DNA of 64,000 nucleotides, taken from contig CM061142.1 in NCBI GenBank assembly GCA_030789695.1, forward strand, positions 147,519,266 through 147,583,265, in the 5' to 3' direction. Positions 45,735-56,235 of this stretch are shown here, piece by piece (the stretch's first letter is position 1; each line of letters opens with the position of its first letter). Both the position numbers and the translations under genes were made by a program. The stretch is from Scilla litardierei. Lineage: Eukaryota; Streptophyta; Magnoliopsida; Asparagales; Asparagaceae. Under the pieces are notes generated by a model. It searched no databases and was not told where the DNA came from. It worked only from the letters and a program-made list of their open reading frames with translations.

Positions 45735-46830
45735 CCAGGAATAGACGGGGTAGATTGAGAGGATGGTAGCGGAGATGATCCAGGCAGGGGTGGTACAGCC
45801 TAGCATGAGCCCATTCTCAAGCATGGTTCTGTTGGTAAAGAAAAAGGATGGGAGTTGAAGGTTTTGTGTCGATTATAGAGCTTTGAATAAGGAGACGTTG
45901 CACAACAAGTTCCTTATACACGTGATCGACGAGCTCTTGGATGCGCTACATGGAGCCACAGTCTTTTCGAAGATTGACTTGAAATATGGATATGACCAGA
46001 TCCGGATGAGAAATGAGGTGGCAAAGATAACCATTAGGACGCACGATGGCTACTTTGAGTTTTTAATCGTGCCCTTTGACTTGACCAACGCACCAGACAT
46101 CTTTCATGCCCTGATGAATAAGGTGTTGCATCCCTATTTGAGGAGGTTTGTTCTGGTATTCTTTGATGATATCTTGGTGCACAGCACATCCCGACTATGG
46201 AGACACATGTGGAGCACTTGATGACCATACTATAGGATCTACAGAACCATCATCTGTATGCCAACCAAAAGAAGTGGATGTTCGGCCAGTGAATCATGGA
46301 ATACATAGGTCACGTGGTGTATGTGGAGGGCATGTCGACAGATAGGTCGAAGATTGCAAATGTGGATGATTTGCCGCGCCCTACCACTCTGCGAGGTTTG
46401 AGAGCTTTTTTGGGACTGACAGGCTACTACAAAAATCTCGTCAATGGGTATAGTATCATCGCCTGGCCACTCACGGAGCAACTCAAGAACTTCCAATGGG
46501 ACGAGGAGGTTTAAGGCCTTAAAAGGGGGGGACATGATGAGTGTTCTGATGCTAGCCCTTCTAGATTTCAGCCGGCCCTTTGTGGTAGAGACAAACGCGT
46601 CGAGCTATGGATTAGGTGTCATGCTGATGCAGGACCAAAGGCCGTGGCTTAATTTAGCCATGTGCTGACCGCGAGAGCTCGGCTCAAGTCTGTCTATGAG
46701 CATGAGTTGATGGCCATTGTCCTGTCAGTGCAAAAGTGGAGACCATATCTGCTTGGTAGTCACTTCATAGTACGTAAAGATCAAAGAGCCCCAAATACCT
46801 CCTGAAGTAGCGAATGGTGACTAAGGAGCA
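45735..46830 (+). pseudogene. pol: TE-H reverse transcriptase and RNase H
   Basis: Typical gypsy motifs: [42 protein letters not shown] and GYDQIRMR, then [11 protein letters not shown] and the active-site FFDDILVHS. The connection region has FLGLTGYYKNLVNGYS (46398-46450). RNase H begins near 46545; the usual ETDAS reads ETNAS, so a catalytic aspartate is replaced by asparagine. Several stop codons and frameshifts are present. Confidence 0.85.
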
Positions 46831-47029
46831 TCAGAGGTGATTGACTAAGCTACTGAGATATAAATTTGTGATTCAATGTAGGCCAGAGCTGGAAAACAAG
46901 GCGATAGATTCTGTCACGACGGGAGATAGATTCACGGTTGGCCGTCTTATCGGCACAAGGTGGTTCTTGATTGGGAGCCCCTGCGACAAGAAATCAAGGA
47001 GGATGCGAGTTTGGCGAAGATTCGGTCTT

Positions 47030-48330
47030 CCCTTTTACATGGTTCGACAGACTATCCAGTGTACTCGTTGGAGGAACGTCTCTTATACCAGTGGCGATTA
47101 GTCTTGCCTAGGACCACTGCACATATTCCGAGTATTCTGCAAAAGTTCCATGGGAGTGCAATCAGGGGCCACTCTGGAGCCCTCAAGACTTACTAGTGCT
47201 TAGCTAGAGAGCTGTTTCTGGACGGAGATAAGGATGTCGCGATGATGGTGGTAAAGTGTGGTGTTCGCCAACGTCGCAAATACATGGCGATGGCACCGGG
47301 TGAAAGTTGCAGAATCTATCCTTGATAGTCGGGTCTGGGAGGAGGTGACAATGGATTTTATAGATGGTCCCCTGAAATCCAATGGAAACTCAGTCATCTT
47401 GGTGGAAGTGGACCGACTCAGCAAATATGCACACTTTGTGAAACTCTGTCATCCCTACACCGTGATTACAGTAGCGACGATATTTATACGGGTGGTGAGT
47501 TTGCACGGGTTCTGAAGTCTATTACATCCAACCACGATCGAGTTTTCCTTAGCCATTTCTGGAGGGATCTGTTTAGGATGTAAAGGACGATCTTGAAGAG
47601 CACTGCATATCATCTCTCAACAGCAGCATCGTGACTTAACTACATTGATCTGTGTCTGAGGCTCTAAAGCAATGGACGAAGTGGCTAGCTTGGGTAGAGT
47701 ATTGGTACAACGCCTCTTTCCACACGGCAGCTCAGACCACGCCCTTCCGAGTCTTATATGGATGTAACCATCCACATCTACTTCACTACGGCCACAGTTC
47801 ACCAATTTCATAGGTGGAGCTGTATTTAGAGGAGAGAGACAAAGTGTTGGAAGGGTCGAAGCGCCATCTAACGAGCGTCCAACAAATCATGAAGACACGG
47901 GTCGATGGACACAGGCGCATGGTGCATTTTGCAGTGGGGGCGGGATATATTTGAAGCTGCGGCCCTACCGACAACGCTCTTTGGCACACTGGAGTAACAA
48001 GAATATGTCACCTTGCTACTGTGGGCCTTATGAGATAGATGCTAAGATATGCCAGGTTGCCTACAAGTTGAAGCTGACATCGAGTCTTCCATACATCTTA
48101 TTTTCCATATATCGCATCTTCACCAAGCCATTGAGGACTACACCCCTTCCTCTCGGTTACCAGTGACGCAACCCGAGGACAAAGAGGTGTATTTGAAGCC
48201 AGCAAAGCTGAAGGGGCTCTGCAAGGAGGTCGTAGGAACGCGAGAGGGGTGTTGATCGAGTGGAAGGACCTACCAGACCACCATACCACTTAGAAGTAGG
48301 AGTCTTTTGGAGTTATTGTGCATTGATTTC
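47030..48330 (+). pseudogene. pol: TE-H integrase and C-terminal tail
   Basis: The zinc-binding N terminus is visible as GHSGALKTY (47168-47195) and the core as VWEEVTMDFIDGPLKSNGN, then VDRLSKYAHFVKLCHPYT and VSLHGF. The later part (47520-47800) retains the DDE-core downstream phrases only in changed frames. The tail near 48170-48330 suggests a chromodomain-like ending. Inactive. Confidence 0.75.
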
Positions 48331-48375
48331 CTGACTTCCACCGTAAGGACAATGTAGATCTTTGGGGGGGAGTAA

Positions 48376-48749
48376 TGATGAGATCGTAACATATTAGAGG
48401 AGGCGGCGCAAAGTGGACAATGGAGTATTCAACTAGCCCAGTGGGCGTTTTTGTAAAGTTTTGGGCATTCTTGTGAATTTTGGTGTTTGCAAATGTTATT
48501 TGTACTTGTAGATAGATCTGTCCTATATATGTATTTTAGGGGATGTGAGTGATTTTTCATGAAAGAATTGCGAAGAAAACCTTAGAAGTAGAGAGTAAAA
48601 CACTGAAAGTAAAGAGATTAAGCCTTGTCTCTTAGCTTAAGGTTATGTGAGTGATTTCTTCTCGAATGAAATCGATTGTATAGTGCAATATTTTCCTACC
48701 AATACGAATTTGAAATTTTCCTCTTCGGGAATCCTAGATTTTCCTATCA
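48376..48749 (+). repeat. 3' LTR of TE-H
   Basis: TGATGAGATCGTAAC to CCTATCA, 374 bp, preceded by the polypurine run. Confidence 0.8.
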
Positions 48750-48754
48750 AGTCC

Positions 48755-50257
48755 TCCTGGTGAGAAGATCGAATGAAAAGTTTGAAGCTTTGGAGGAAAA
48801 ATACGCCGGTGAAATTAAATATGTGCAGAAACCCATGGAGCGTTTCACGTCAATAAAAATCTATAACATCTTCATTGAAGGCATCGTTGGAGAGGCATGA
48901 GGCACGGATGAATGCAAGATTGGGACGAATGGATGCAAAATTTGATGCTATCATGCAAACCGTAACTCAACAATCTCGATATACAAGGCGAAATCCAAGG
49001 AGAAATGGAAGAAAAAAAGCAGAAGATTTTGTCGAAGGACTCCTCGAGGATGAGGATCACTACTTTGAGGACGAGAAAGGTGGTGAGGATGGTAGCGAAC
49101 CCTGGCAATGGCATCTGTAGGGCCGCCCAGCACCTTCGGGGCCTCAACAGACCCGCCAGGGCCCTGATGAGCTCTGGCAGACCCGTCAGACGTACACTAA
49201 GCTTCGACAAGCTCGGCATGGGCCTTGCGGCTTTCTGGCGGCCTGCCAAAATCCTGACTATGATTTTTAACGTCTTCCTAGACTGAGGAAGAATTAGAAG
49301 ACCTCCAGAGGTTTCATGGGCCGCTGTTTGCTTTGCTACAGAGAAGCGACGACGTTGAGTCTTTCCGATCTACGAGGAGTTTCGGGACGATTATTACGAG
49401 GACCCAGTTTTTGAGGAGGATGTTGACGATTACTCTTGGGACGGGGATGACTGGGACGATAATATAGGCAGAGGCGACGACCCGTGGAGGGACTATATGT
49501 GACATAGGGAGGTACAGCGTGACAATTATCATGAACATGCAGGAGGGCGAGCGGGTCAGGAGAGACTTGGGATTGATAACAGTGTGAGGAAGCTAAAGAT
49601 GCCATTATTCGAAGGGATGATCCTTTCGGTTGGATTTACCGAGCGGAGATGTTCTTTGCAGTGAAACGCCTAATAGAGGGGTAAAAATTCTGTTTCGAAG
49701 GAAAGATGCTCTCTTGGTTCCAGTGAAAGGAATAACGACGTCGTTTCCGTTCATAAGAGGAGCTAAATGATTCCTTGTGGACAGGTTCAGAAGCACCTTA
49801 ACAGAAACTTGAAGGAATAGGAGTTAGCCCTCAGACAGGTTGGGACCGTTTGGGAATACAAGGAGAAGTTCGAGACCATCCCGAGACGTGTGAGAGGAAT
49901 ACCATAGGAAACGCTAGAGGGAAGCTTCATGAAGAGTCTCAAGGCAACAATCCGCACAAAGCTCTGCATACAGAGGCATGTGGGACTGATGGAAACGATG
50001 GACTTGGTCCAGTTGATAGAGGAGCGTCTCGCAGAGGAGCGGATGGGGGCATAAGGTGGATCCAATTTTTGCAGCCAGGAACTGGCAGGGGGACAAAAGG
50101 CACCACCAGTGGAGAGCAGTCCAATAAGGAGAAGATCAGCAAGCCATGACAGGAAACACAGTACAGGCTCATGACAGATACGATGATGAGAGAGAAGCGG
50201 GCGAATGGGTTGTGTTTCAACTGCGATCAATAGTTCACCACATGACATCATTGTCGC
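48755..50257 (+). pseudogene. gag: TE-G gag, interrupted by TE-J at its zinc knuckle
   Basis: Reads in pieces: EKFEALEEKYAGEIK; KASLERHEARMNARLGRMD; an acidic stretch (EGLLEDEDHYFEDEKGGED); DDPFGWIYRAEMFFAVKRL; and at the end NGLCFNCDQ followed by FTT and HHC, a CCHC zinc knuckle with stop codons. The reading resumes after TE-J at 62227 with CRNHTLQLLIAGEDDSL. Gag packages RNA in the particle; here it is broken by many stops. Confidence 0.75.
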
Positions 50258-50552
50258 TGATCACTCCTTATTTTACACCTTTTTCCGCATGTTTGCATGC
50301 CATTTAGATCGCCCAAATCATGTTTTTCACGATATATCGACGATATTGCGATGCTTTTCACGCTTTGTTGTTTTTGTCGCATTTCAGGCGATTTGGCGCG
50401 ATTTGGAGTGATCATGAGATGCGCTCACGATAGACGGCCACCGACGACCTCCCCGAGGGGTATTTTGCTATTTGGAGAGGAGCGGAAGAAGAATGGACGT
50501 CGCCGGAGCGACGAGGAGGCCAAAACGACCAGTTTGGGCATTTTTTGTGTCC

Positions 50553-51026
50553 CACTCGGCCGAGTGGAGGAGCCACTCGGCCGACCAGCGAGACACTGCT
50601 CGGCCGACCCGTTCAGACACGATTTCCATGTGTACTCGGCCGAGCGACGGAGACCACATCGGCCGAGTGACGATACCACGTCCGCCCGAGTGGCGCCCAG
50701 ACGAAGGCCCTCAAAAAGATCGAAGTTACTGTTTTTCGGCCATCTGAGCTTCAGAAGACCCACTCGGCCGAGTGGCAAATACCGTCCGCCCGAGTGAAGT
50801 GAAGCCATCGGCCGAGTGACGACAACTCACTCGGCCGAGCCGCCCCCGAACTGAAGACCCCTGAAGCCCCCGACTTACTGGAAAATTGACAGGGTTTTCA
50901 CTCGGCCGAGCGACTTTTGTCACTCGGCCGAGTGCGATGCGCAGCCTGTAGCGAAATTTGCGGAAAACAGGCTGTGCAGGGGCATTTTGGTCAGGATTTT
51001 TAGACGATTTTTGGGGCTATTTAAGC
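50553..51026 (+). promoter_or_regulatory. Palindrome array and TATA-like box in the TE-J LTR
   Basis: Ten sites with CGGCCGA and two with CCGCCCGAGTG. Full 14-bp palindromes CACTCGGCCGAGTG include 50553-50566 and the last site near 50921. TATTTAAG follows at 51019. Element-specific: the motif is absent from TE-A, which has its own. Confidence 0.7.
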
Positions 51027-51415
51027 TCTGTTTTTACCCTAGTTTTAGAGCCAACCTCTCAGATTTTTTGCAGCTTTTTGAGTCTACTTTTTAGCTTTAT
51101 TAATTGTGATTGGAGAAGAGAAAAACTTGGATTTTTGTTGGGTTGATTGAAGATCTACATTGGTTTGCACTTCTCTTCCCCAAAAACTCTATTTTTATTG
51201 TTTATATCATTGTTGTGATGAATTCCATTGTCTATTTCATTGCTAATTATTGTGCTATTGCTATGATTAGTGAGTAGTCTCCACGTCTTGGGGCGTGGGG
51301 ATGAACCCTACAAGCCCAATTTCGTATTTGTGTTGAATTGGTAGAAATTGAGCTAGGATTGTTATTAGGGATTAGATTGGGATTGAATTACTACGGATAG
51401 CTAGGTATTCACATC

Positions 51416-51715
51416 AATTGGGATTTGCAAGAGATTGGATCCCAATTCGATAGGAAGCCCTAGAAATCCGAATTGGGTTGGAGTCGGATTTTCGAAGTAT
51501 CGGTTTGCAAGAGATTGGACCGATGCTAGGATCTCCGGTTGCAATTCCGTGCCGATACCCGTTTGCAAGAGATTGGACGGGTAGGAACTATCCTAATCTA
51601 GATTGTGGACCGAGTTTGCAAGAGATTGGGCTCGGTGCGCAATTGGACGATGATGTTGATCCTAATGCTAGCTTCCCTAGGATAGGGTTTGCAAGAGATT
51701 GGACCCAAACCTAGG
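51416..51715 (+). repeat. Five hairpins with one shared 14-nt loop, 5' LTR of TE-J
   Basis: The loop TTGCAAGAGATTGG occurs five times, each flanked by different complementary arms: AATTGGGAT/ATCCCAATT (51416-51447); GTATCGGT/ACCGATGC with one wobble (51497-51526); TACCCGT/ACGGGTA (51556-51583); ACCGAGT/GCTCGGT with one wobble (51609-51636); and GGGT/ACCC inside an outer CCTAGG/CCTAGG pair (51676-51715). Loop starts are spaced 80, 58, 53 and 73 bp. It lies downstream of the TATA-like box, so it is probably transcribed. Confidence 0.9.
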
Positions 51716-52081
51716 ATAGCTATAGACCGGCAACAGCGCGAGAGCGTGAGCTTGGTTCCACATTTAGTTGCAACTAGTTCATCCAAATTCTCATCCTAGC
51801 GATTTCGATACCGGCGAACCACAATTGTGAAATACGGTGAGTAGTGGGGATTCCCCATTCCCTAGGCGTTCTCTATTTGATTTGATATTTCGCACTTTTG
51901 TCTGACGATTGTGACAGGATCGCCCAAGGCAATTATCCCTCTAAATAGCCAGGTTGATTAGGAGCAAGCACGGTCATTCGTCCTCCCTGTGTTCGATACC
52001 CGCTCGCCGCTATACCGTGCGCTTGCGGTAAAACTACAACCGTCGCCTCGGGACGTGTACGCCGGGGCGCGAACAAGTTTT

Positions 52082-52098
52082 TGGCGCCGTTGCCGGGG
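52082..52098 (+). other. Primer-binding site for tRNA-Asp (TE-J)
   Basis: TGGCGCCGTTGCCGGGG six bases after the LTR, identical to TE-A. Confidence 0.92.
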
Positions 52099-52246
52099 AG
52101 GCGATTGCGTTTGATTCTTTTTCACCTTAGCTATTTCTTTCTTTTATTTTCTTTTTATTTTTATTTCTTTTACCATTATTATTTCCTTTGCTATTCTTAC
52201 CTAACCCTTCCACGGTACTAATCATCTCTTTGACACTCTGTTTTCC

Positions 52247-53860
52247 ATGTGCATGTACACGAGATCTACGGCGGACCCCGAAGCCTTATTATTCGATCCC
52301 GAGATCGAACGTACCGCGCGGAGACTCAGAGCGGAAAGGAGACAATATCCGGAAGGGCGGTTTATGACCAACCGGGAAACTCCCGAGGAATTGGCGGAGA
52401 GAATGGCGAGAATAATTTCTATTCGCGATAGGCTTCGGCCTAAAACCTCTTCTACTACGTCATCCATCGCCGTGCCGGAGTTGGCGGCCGACAAGAACTT
52501 CGAGCTAAAGACGGGATTGGTGGTTTTGATGCAACAAGACCCATTTCATGGGAACGCTCACGAGAACCCCCACTACCACATCCAATCATTCTTGTCGAAG
52601 TGCGCCACTTTCCAAATGCCGGGGGTCCCGATCGATGCCATCAGACTGCGCCTCTTCCCCTTCACGCTAAAGGACAAAGCGCTCTATTGGCTGAGGACGC
52701 AAGCTGACGGAGTTTTCACCTCTTGGGACGGGTTGGGGGATGCATTCATTGATAAATTCTATCCACCATCCAAGACGGTGAAGATCCGGAGCGCTCTCAT
52801 GTCCTTCAAGCAAGGACCACATGAGACGCTCTATGAAGCTTGGGAGCGATTTAAGGATTTGCAGCACCAGTGCCCGCACCACAGTATAGAAGATTGGGAG
52901 TTAGTGCATAGCTTCTACAACGGTCTCCAACCGGGGACCAAACAAATCATTGATGCCGCGGCGAATGGTGCAATCTTGTCAAAGACTCCCGAGGAAGCTA
53001 CGGCCCTAATTGAGGAGATGGCCTCTAATAACCAACAATGGGGCGATGAGCGAGGACACTCTACGTCCTCCTTAAAGCCGACTAGCATCTACGAGGCAAA
53101 GGCCGTAGCGGAGCTTACGAGCAAATTTGATTCTCTCCACAAGGTGGTGGAGAGATTGGAGAAATTCATCACGGAGCCCCAAGGAAGCCCTTCCACCTCC
53201 GCGCCGGCAAGCCAAATGAGTGATTGGCAAGACCAATCTCAAGCCATGTATTCGGGAGGAGAGCAAGGAGAAGGATCCTTGGAGCAAGTGCAATATGTTG
53301 CGGGGAACCAAGGTTATTGGTCCAATCCGGCCGCAAGAAATCACCCGGGATTCTCCTACGCCAACAATGAAGGAGCTTTGAACCCGCCACAACAACCGCC
53401 TAATCAAGCTCGACCACCACCACCCCAACAACAATACTATCCGCCGAGGGGACCTACACAACAAAACTTCCAACCAAAGCAACAAGTCCCACCTTATAGG
53501 CCTCCCGGATACAATCAAGGGTGGAGGAATCAAAACCAAAACCCTCCACAAGCTCCACAACGATCCGATTTCGAAACTAGAGTGGAGGCGTTCATGGTCG
53601 AGCAAAATAAGGTGAATGCTACTTTGAAGGCGGGGCAAGAATCTCTCAATACCGTAGTGGCTCAAATATCGGAGCAATTAGCGTTGCTCAACCGGAACAC
53701 TCAAAGATTGCCGGCGCAACCGGAGCAAAACCCACGGGGCAACACGGGCCACATCAACGCCGTAGTTGCCGTCACTACTAGAGGCGGGAAGGACACCACC
53801 CCCGCCATGATTCCTATTGAGAGGCCGTGGAGGAAAGTTTGGAGCCGGTTGAGCCGATAG
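52247..53860 (+). CDS. gag: TE-J Gag protein
   Basis: 537 residues, intact. The Gag core spans about 85-235: LRLFPFTLKDKALYWLR (134-150), DKFYPPSKT (169-177), LYEAWERFKDLQHQCPHH (195-212) and then the FYNGL motif. A glutamine/proline-rich, low-complexity region follows, then a helical stretch near KVNATLKAGQESLNTVVAQI and the tail NPRGNTGHINAV. No CCHC zinc knuckle is seen, as usual for Athila-type Gag. The start aligns with the TE-A gag start. It ends at TAG 53858-53860, overlapping the protease frame by 34 nt or more. It forms the particle that packages the element RNA. Confidence 0.9.
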   Translation: MCMYTRSTADPEALLFDPEIERTARRLRAERRQYPEGRFMTNRETPEELAERMARIISIRDRLRPKTSSTTSSIAVPELAADKNFELKTGLVVLMQQDPFHGNAHENPHYHIQSFLSKCATFQMPGVPIDAIRLRLFPFTLKDKALYWLRTQADGVFTSWDGLGDAFIDKFYPPSKTVKIRSALMSFKQGPHETLYEAWERFKDLQHQCPHHSIEDWELVHSFYNGLQPGTKQIIDAAANGAILSKTPEEATALIEEMASNNQQWGDERGHSTSSLKPTSIYEAKAVAELTSKFDSLHKVVERLEKFITEPQGSPSTSAPASQMSDWQDQSQAMYSGGEQGEGSLEQVQYVAGNQGYWSNPAARNHPGFSYANNEGALNPPQQPPNQARPPPPQQQYYPPRGPTQQNFQPKQQVPPYRPPGYNQGWRNQNQNPPQAPQRSDFETRVEAFMVEQNKVNATLKAGQESLNTVVAQISEQLALLNRNTQRLPAQPEQNPRGNTGHINAVVAVTTRGGKDTTPAMIPIERPWRKVWSRLSR

Positions 53861-55023
53861 TCGAGATTGAAAAGGAGAAGGAGCCACAAGACAAGGAGAA
53901 ATCTAGGGCGGAGCTATTAATTGAGGAGAGGCGCTTCATGCCACCGGTCCCATTCCCCCAAAGACTAGCGAAAGCGAAAATGGAGAAAAGGCTAGCGAAA
54001 TTCCTCGAGTATCTAAGAGGAGTTAACCTAAATATTCCCTTCCTTGACGCCATCATCGAGATCCCCACATATGCCAAATTCTTGAAGGACTTGATTTCGG
54101 GGAGAAAGAGGAAGGAGAAGATCATGCTAGCCGAGGAGGGCTCTTGGTTCACCAAGAGAGAAAAGGAGCCGGCAAAATTTAAAGATCCGGGGAGTTTTCG
54201 GATTCCTTGCACGTTGGGCGGCGTGCCTCTTCAAAAGGCGTTGGTCGATCTTGGGGCTAGTGTGAGTCTCATGCCCCTCTCCATGTTCTTAAAGCTTAAC
54301 ACCGGGACAAAGTTGAAACTCACCGACATGCGCATTCAATTAGCCGATGGACGGATAACAAGGCCGGTGGGGATCGCCGAAGACATCCCACTTCAAGTCC
54401 CGGGTGGAATATGCTTGCCATGTGACTTCGTCATCATGGACATTAAGGAGGAGGGAGACACCTCATTGATACTTGGGCGCCCATTCCTCGCCACCGCCGG
54501 AGTCATTGTCGACGTGCGCGAAGGTACCTTAACCTTGAACGTCGGAAACATTGAGGTGGAGCTCCACATTCCTAAGGCTATGAAGCATATGCCTTATCAC
54601 GAGGAACTCGATTACATGGACCTCCTTGATGAGGTGATAGAGGAGGCGATTCCTCACTCAATTGGTGCCCTTTTTGATGAAGAATTTGATGAAGGCCCGG
54701 ATTTAGGCCATGAAGACAATAATGACGATTCCCCCGACTTCTCCGCTGATGAAGATGAAGGCGACGCTGATGTCGCAAGGATTCGAGAGCTCTGCAAGCT
54801 CTCGAAATCAAAGTCTCCAAAGAAAGCTCCGCCGGTACGGAAATCGGCATCGCCGGTTAAGCCGTTGACCGGGGCAAATGCTAGCTTGGGGGAGCCTCCC
54901 CCCAACACTATTCGAGATAGGAGACCACCGCGGGAGAACGCTACGCCGCCACGTTCGAATCCAAGCGCGCTCCGCGGAAAGTTTGACGGGTGCATCTCGT
55001 ATGCACCAAACATCCCGCATTGA
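53827..55023 (+). CDS. pro: TE-J aspartic protease region (-1 frame relative to gag)
   Basis: About 398 codons in the -1 frame. The frame opens at 53821 after TGA 53818-53820; there is no ATG at its start (the first in-frame ATG is 53938), so expression probably needs a frameshift from gag between 53821 and 53860. Landmarks: VPFPQRLAKAK (41-51), TYAKFLKDLI (81-90), KFKDPGSFRIPCTLGG (118-132), DLGAS (141-145, active-site segment) and LILGRPF (214-220). The C terminus is acidic and then basic. No canonical slippery heptamer is visible in the overlap, so a recent 1-nt mutation is also possible. Confidence 0.85.
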   Translation: MEESLEPVEPIVEIEKEKEPQDKEKSRAELLIEERRFMPPVPFPQRLAKAKMEKRLAKFLEYLRGVNLNIPFLDAIIEIPTYAKFLKDLISGRKRKEKIMLAEEGSWFTKREKEPAKFKDPGSFRIPCTLGGVPLQKALVDLGASVSLMPLSMFLKLNTGTKLKLTDMRIQLADGRITRPVGIAEDIPLQVPGGICLPCDFVIMDIKEEGDTSLILGRPFLATAGVIVDVREGTLTLNVGNIEVELHIPKAMKHMPYHEELDYMDLLDEVIEEAIPHSIGALFDEEFDEGPDLGHEDNNDDSPDFSADEDEGDADVARIRELCKLSKSKSPKKAPPVRKSASPVKPLTGANASLGEPPPNTIRDRRPPRENATPPRSNPSALRGKFDGCISYAPNIPH

Positions 55024-55349
55024 TTGAAAATTATAGGGGGTCGAGCTCACGACCTAAAACGAGCGCTTGTCGGGAGGCAACCCGACGGTTTTTGCTTTAT
55101 TTTTGCTTTTTCTTTATTTTCGTTTTAGAGATTTTTAGTGTTTTGAGTCATCCGACCAAAAATTTTGTGATAACGGGTCCTATTTTTCTTGACAGGAGAG
55201 GAGATAGGTAGATCATCATGAGGAGGATGAACGAGACGATGAGGAGCGCCCCAAGAAGGCGTTTGACGCTTAGGAGGAGCATGAAATCGACTGGAGGAAG
55301 AAAGACGGAGTTTAGAGCCTAAACGAAGACAAACAGCAGAATGCAAGGC

Positions 55350-55700
55350 TCACTCGGCCGAGTATACTAGTCACTCGGCCGAGTACAGAAGTTCGTCCGG
55401 CCGAGCCGCTCACGAACGAGGGAAGTCTGCTGTACCCAACTCTCTGTCTATTTTCCTCATTTCATTATAACTGCTACTCGGCCGAGTATATATATTCACT
55501 CGGCCGGGTGAAACGGATACCCTCCTAGGGCGAGTTATGCCGAGTAGCTTGAGTCACTCGGCCGAATGGACTTACTCTACTCGGCCGAGCCTGGCAAAGC
55601 CACTCGGCCGAAGCGATATCGGGGAGAAATTTTTATTTGCCTCGCTCGGACGAGTGAGTAAAGTCACTCGGCCGAGTCGTAACTTTTTAATATAAAGCCG
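55350..55700 (+). promoter_or_regulatory. Internal palindrome array with TATA box ahead of the TE-J second gene
   Basis: About ten copies of the LTR motif (CACTCGGCCGAGT and variants) between 55350 and 55680, then TATAAA at 55691-55696. 540 bp of leader precede the ATG at 56236. The leader contains TTTTCCATGCGCAG (56046-56059), nearly the phrase around the TE-A gag start (2145-2158), suggesting a duplicated leader or splice acceptor. From 55024 to 55349 the DNA is noncoding spacer. Confidence 0.65.
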
Positions 55701-56235
55701 AGGGGGGGGGGCGCAGTCTTCGAAAACGAAAAAAAACCCCTTCGCCCGCGCCCCCTCAGCTTCCCCTCGCCCGATCTCGCCTCGCCCAACAGCCACTCGC
55801 CCGCGCGCGCCGCCGCTCGGCCTGCCATCGCCGGCCGACCATCGCCGGACCCCGCCCGAGTCGCCGCCGGCAGCCCCGCCTCCGATCACCTCCGGTTCGC
55901 TTATTTTCACCATTTTCTTCTCTTTTTGCGTAGTTTTTGAGGATCCGTGTATTAATCGAACCCCTAACCCGAATCAATTCCCATATCTATCTGTTATACC
56001 CATATTGCTCCATACATTTTGATTATTACTCGCTGATATCACTTTTCCATGCGCAGGTTGTTTTTTGGAGCTTAGGGGAGCTCAGGGGAGCTTCTACGGG
56101 CTGCTCAGGACTTCGTGGAGGCGCGGACTTCGCACGCTTCCACTGCTTAGCACTCGCGGCGTGTTTGGGTAAACTCTTTCCACTCTTTGTGCACACGCCG
56201 CACTTTTCACTTTTCGGCGCGCGCTCGGGGCAGAT

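Larger units (their letters stand above)
42857..48749 (+). mobile_element. TE-H: decayed chromovirus (Ty3/gypsy) in TE-G
   Basis: LTRs 42857-43217 and 48376-48749, PBS GGTATCTGAGC just after the first, PPT TTTGGGGGGG before the second. Between them lie gag, protease, reverse transcriptase, RNase H and integrase in gypsy order, all with stops or frameshifts. The end of the polyprotein (GVLIEWKDLP-like reading near 48250 across a stop) resembles a chromodomain. The flanks (GATCC and AGTCC) are not a clean TSD. Confidence 0.8.
50258..52075 (+). repeat. 5' LTR of TE-J, 1818 bp
   Basis: Contains twelve CACTCGGCCGAGTG-type sites (50553-50935), a TATTTAAG TATA-like box at 51019-51026, and the five-hairpin array at 51416-51715. 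Ends GCGCGAACA. Confidence 0.95.

Noticed and set aside
48376..48756. Perfect TSD for TE-H
   Set aside because: Flanks GATCC (42852-42856) and AGTCC (48750-48754) agree at only three of five bases, so a duplication is not claimed.
51416..51715. CRISPR-like appearance: a constant 14-base unit with unique flanks
   Set aside because: Unit spacing is irregular (80, 58, 53, 73), the flanks pair with each other, and the setting is a plant LTR retrotransposon.
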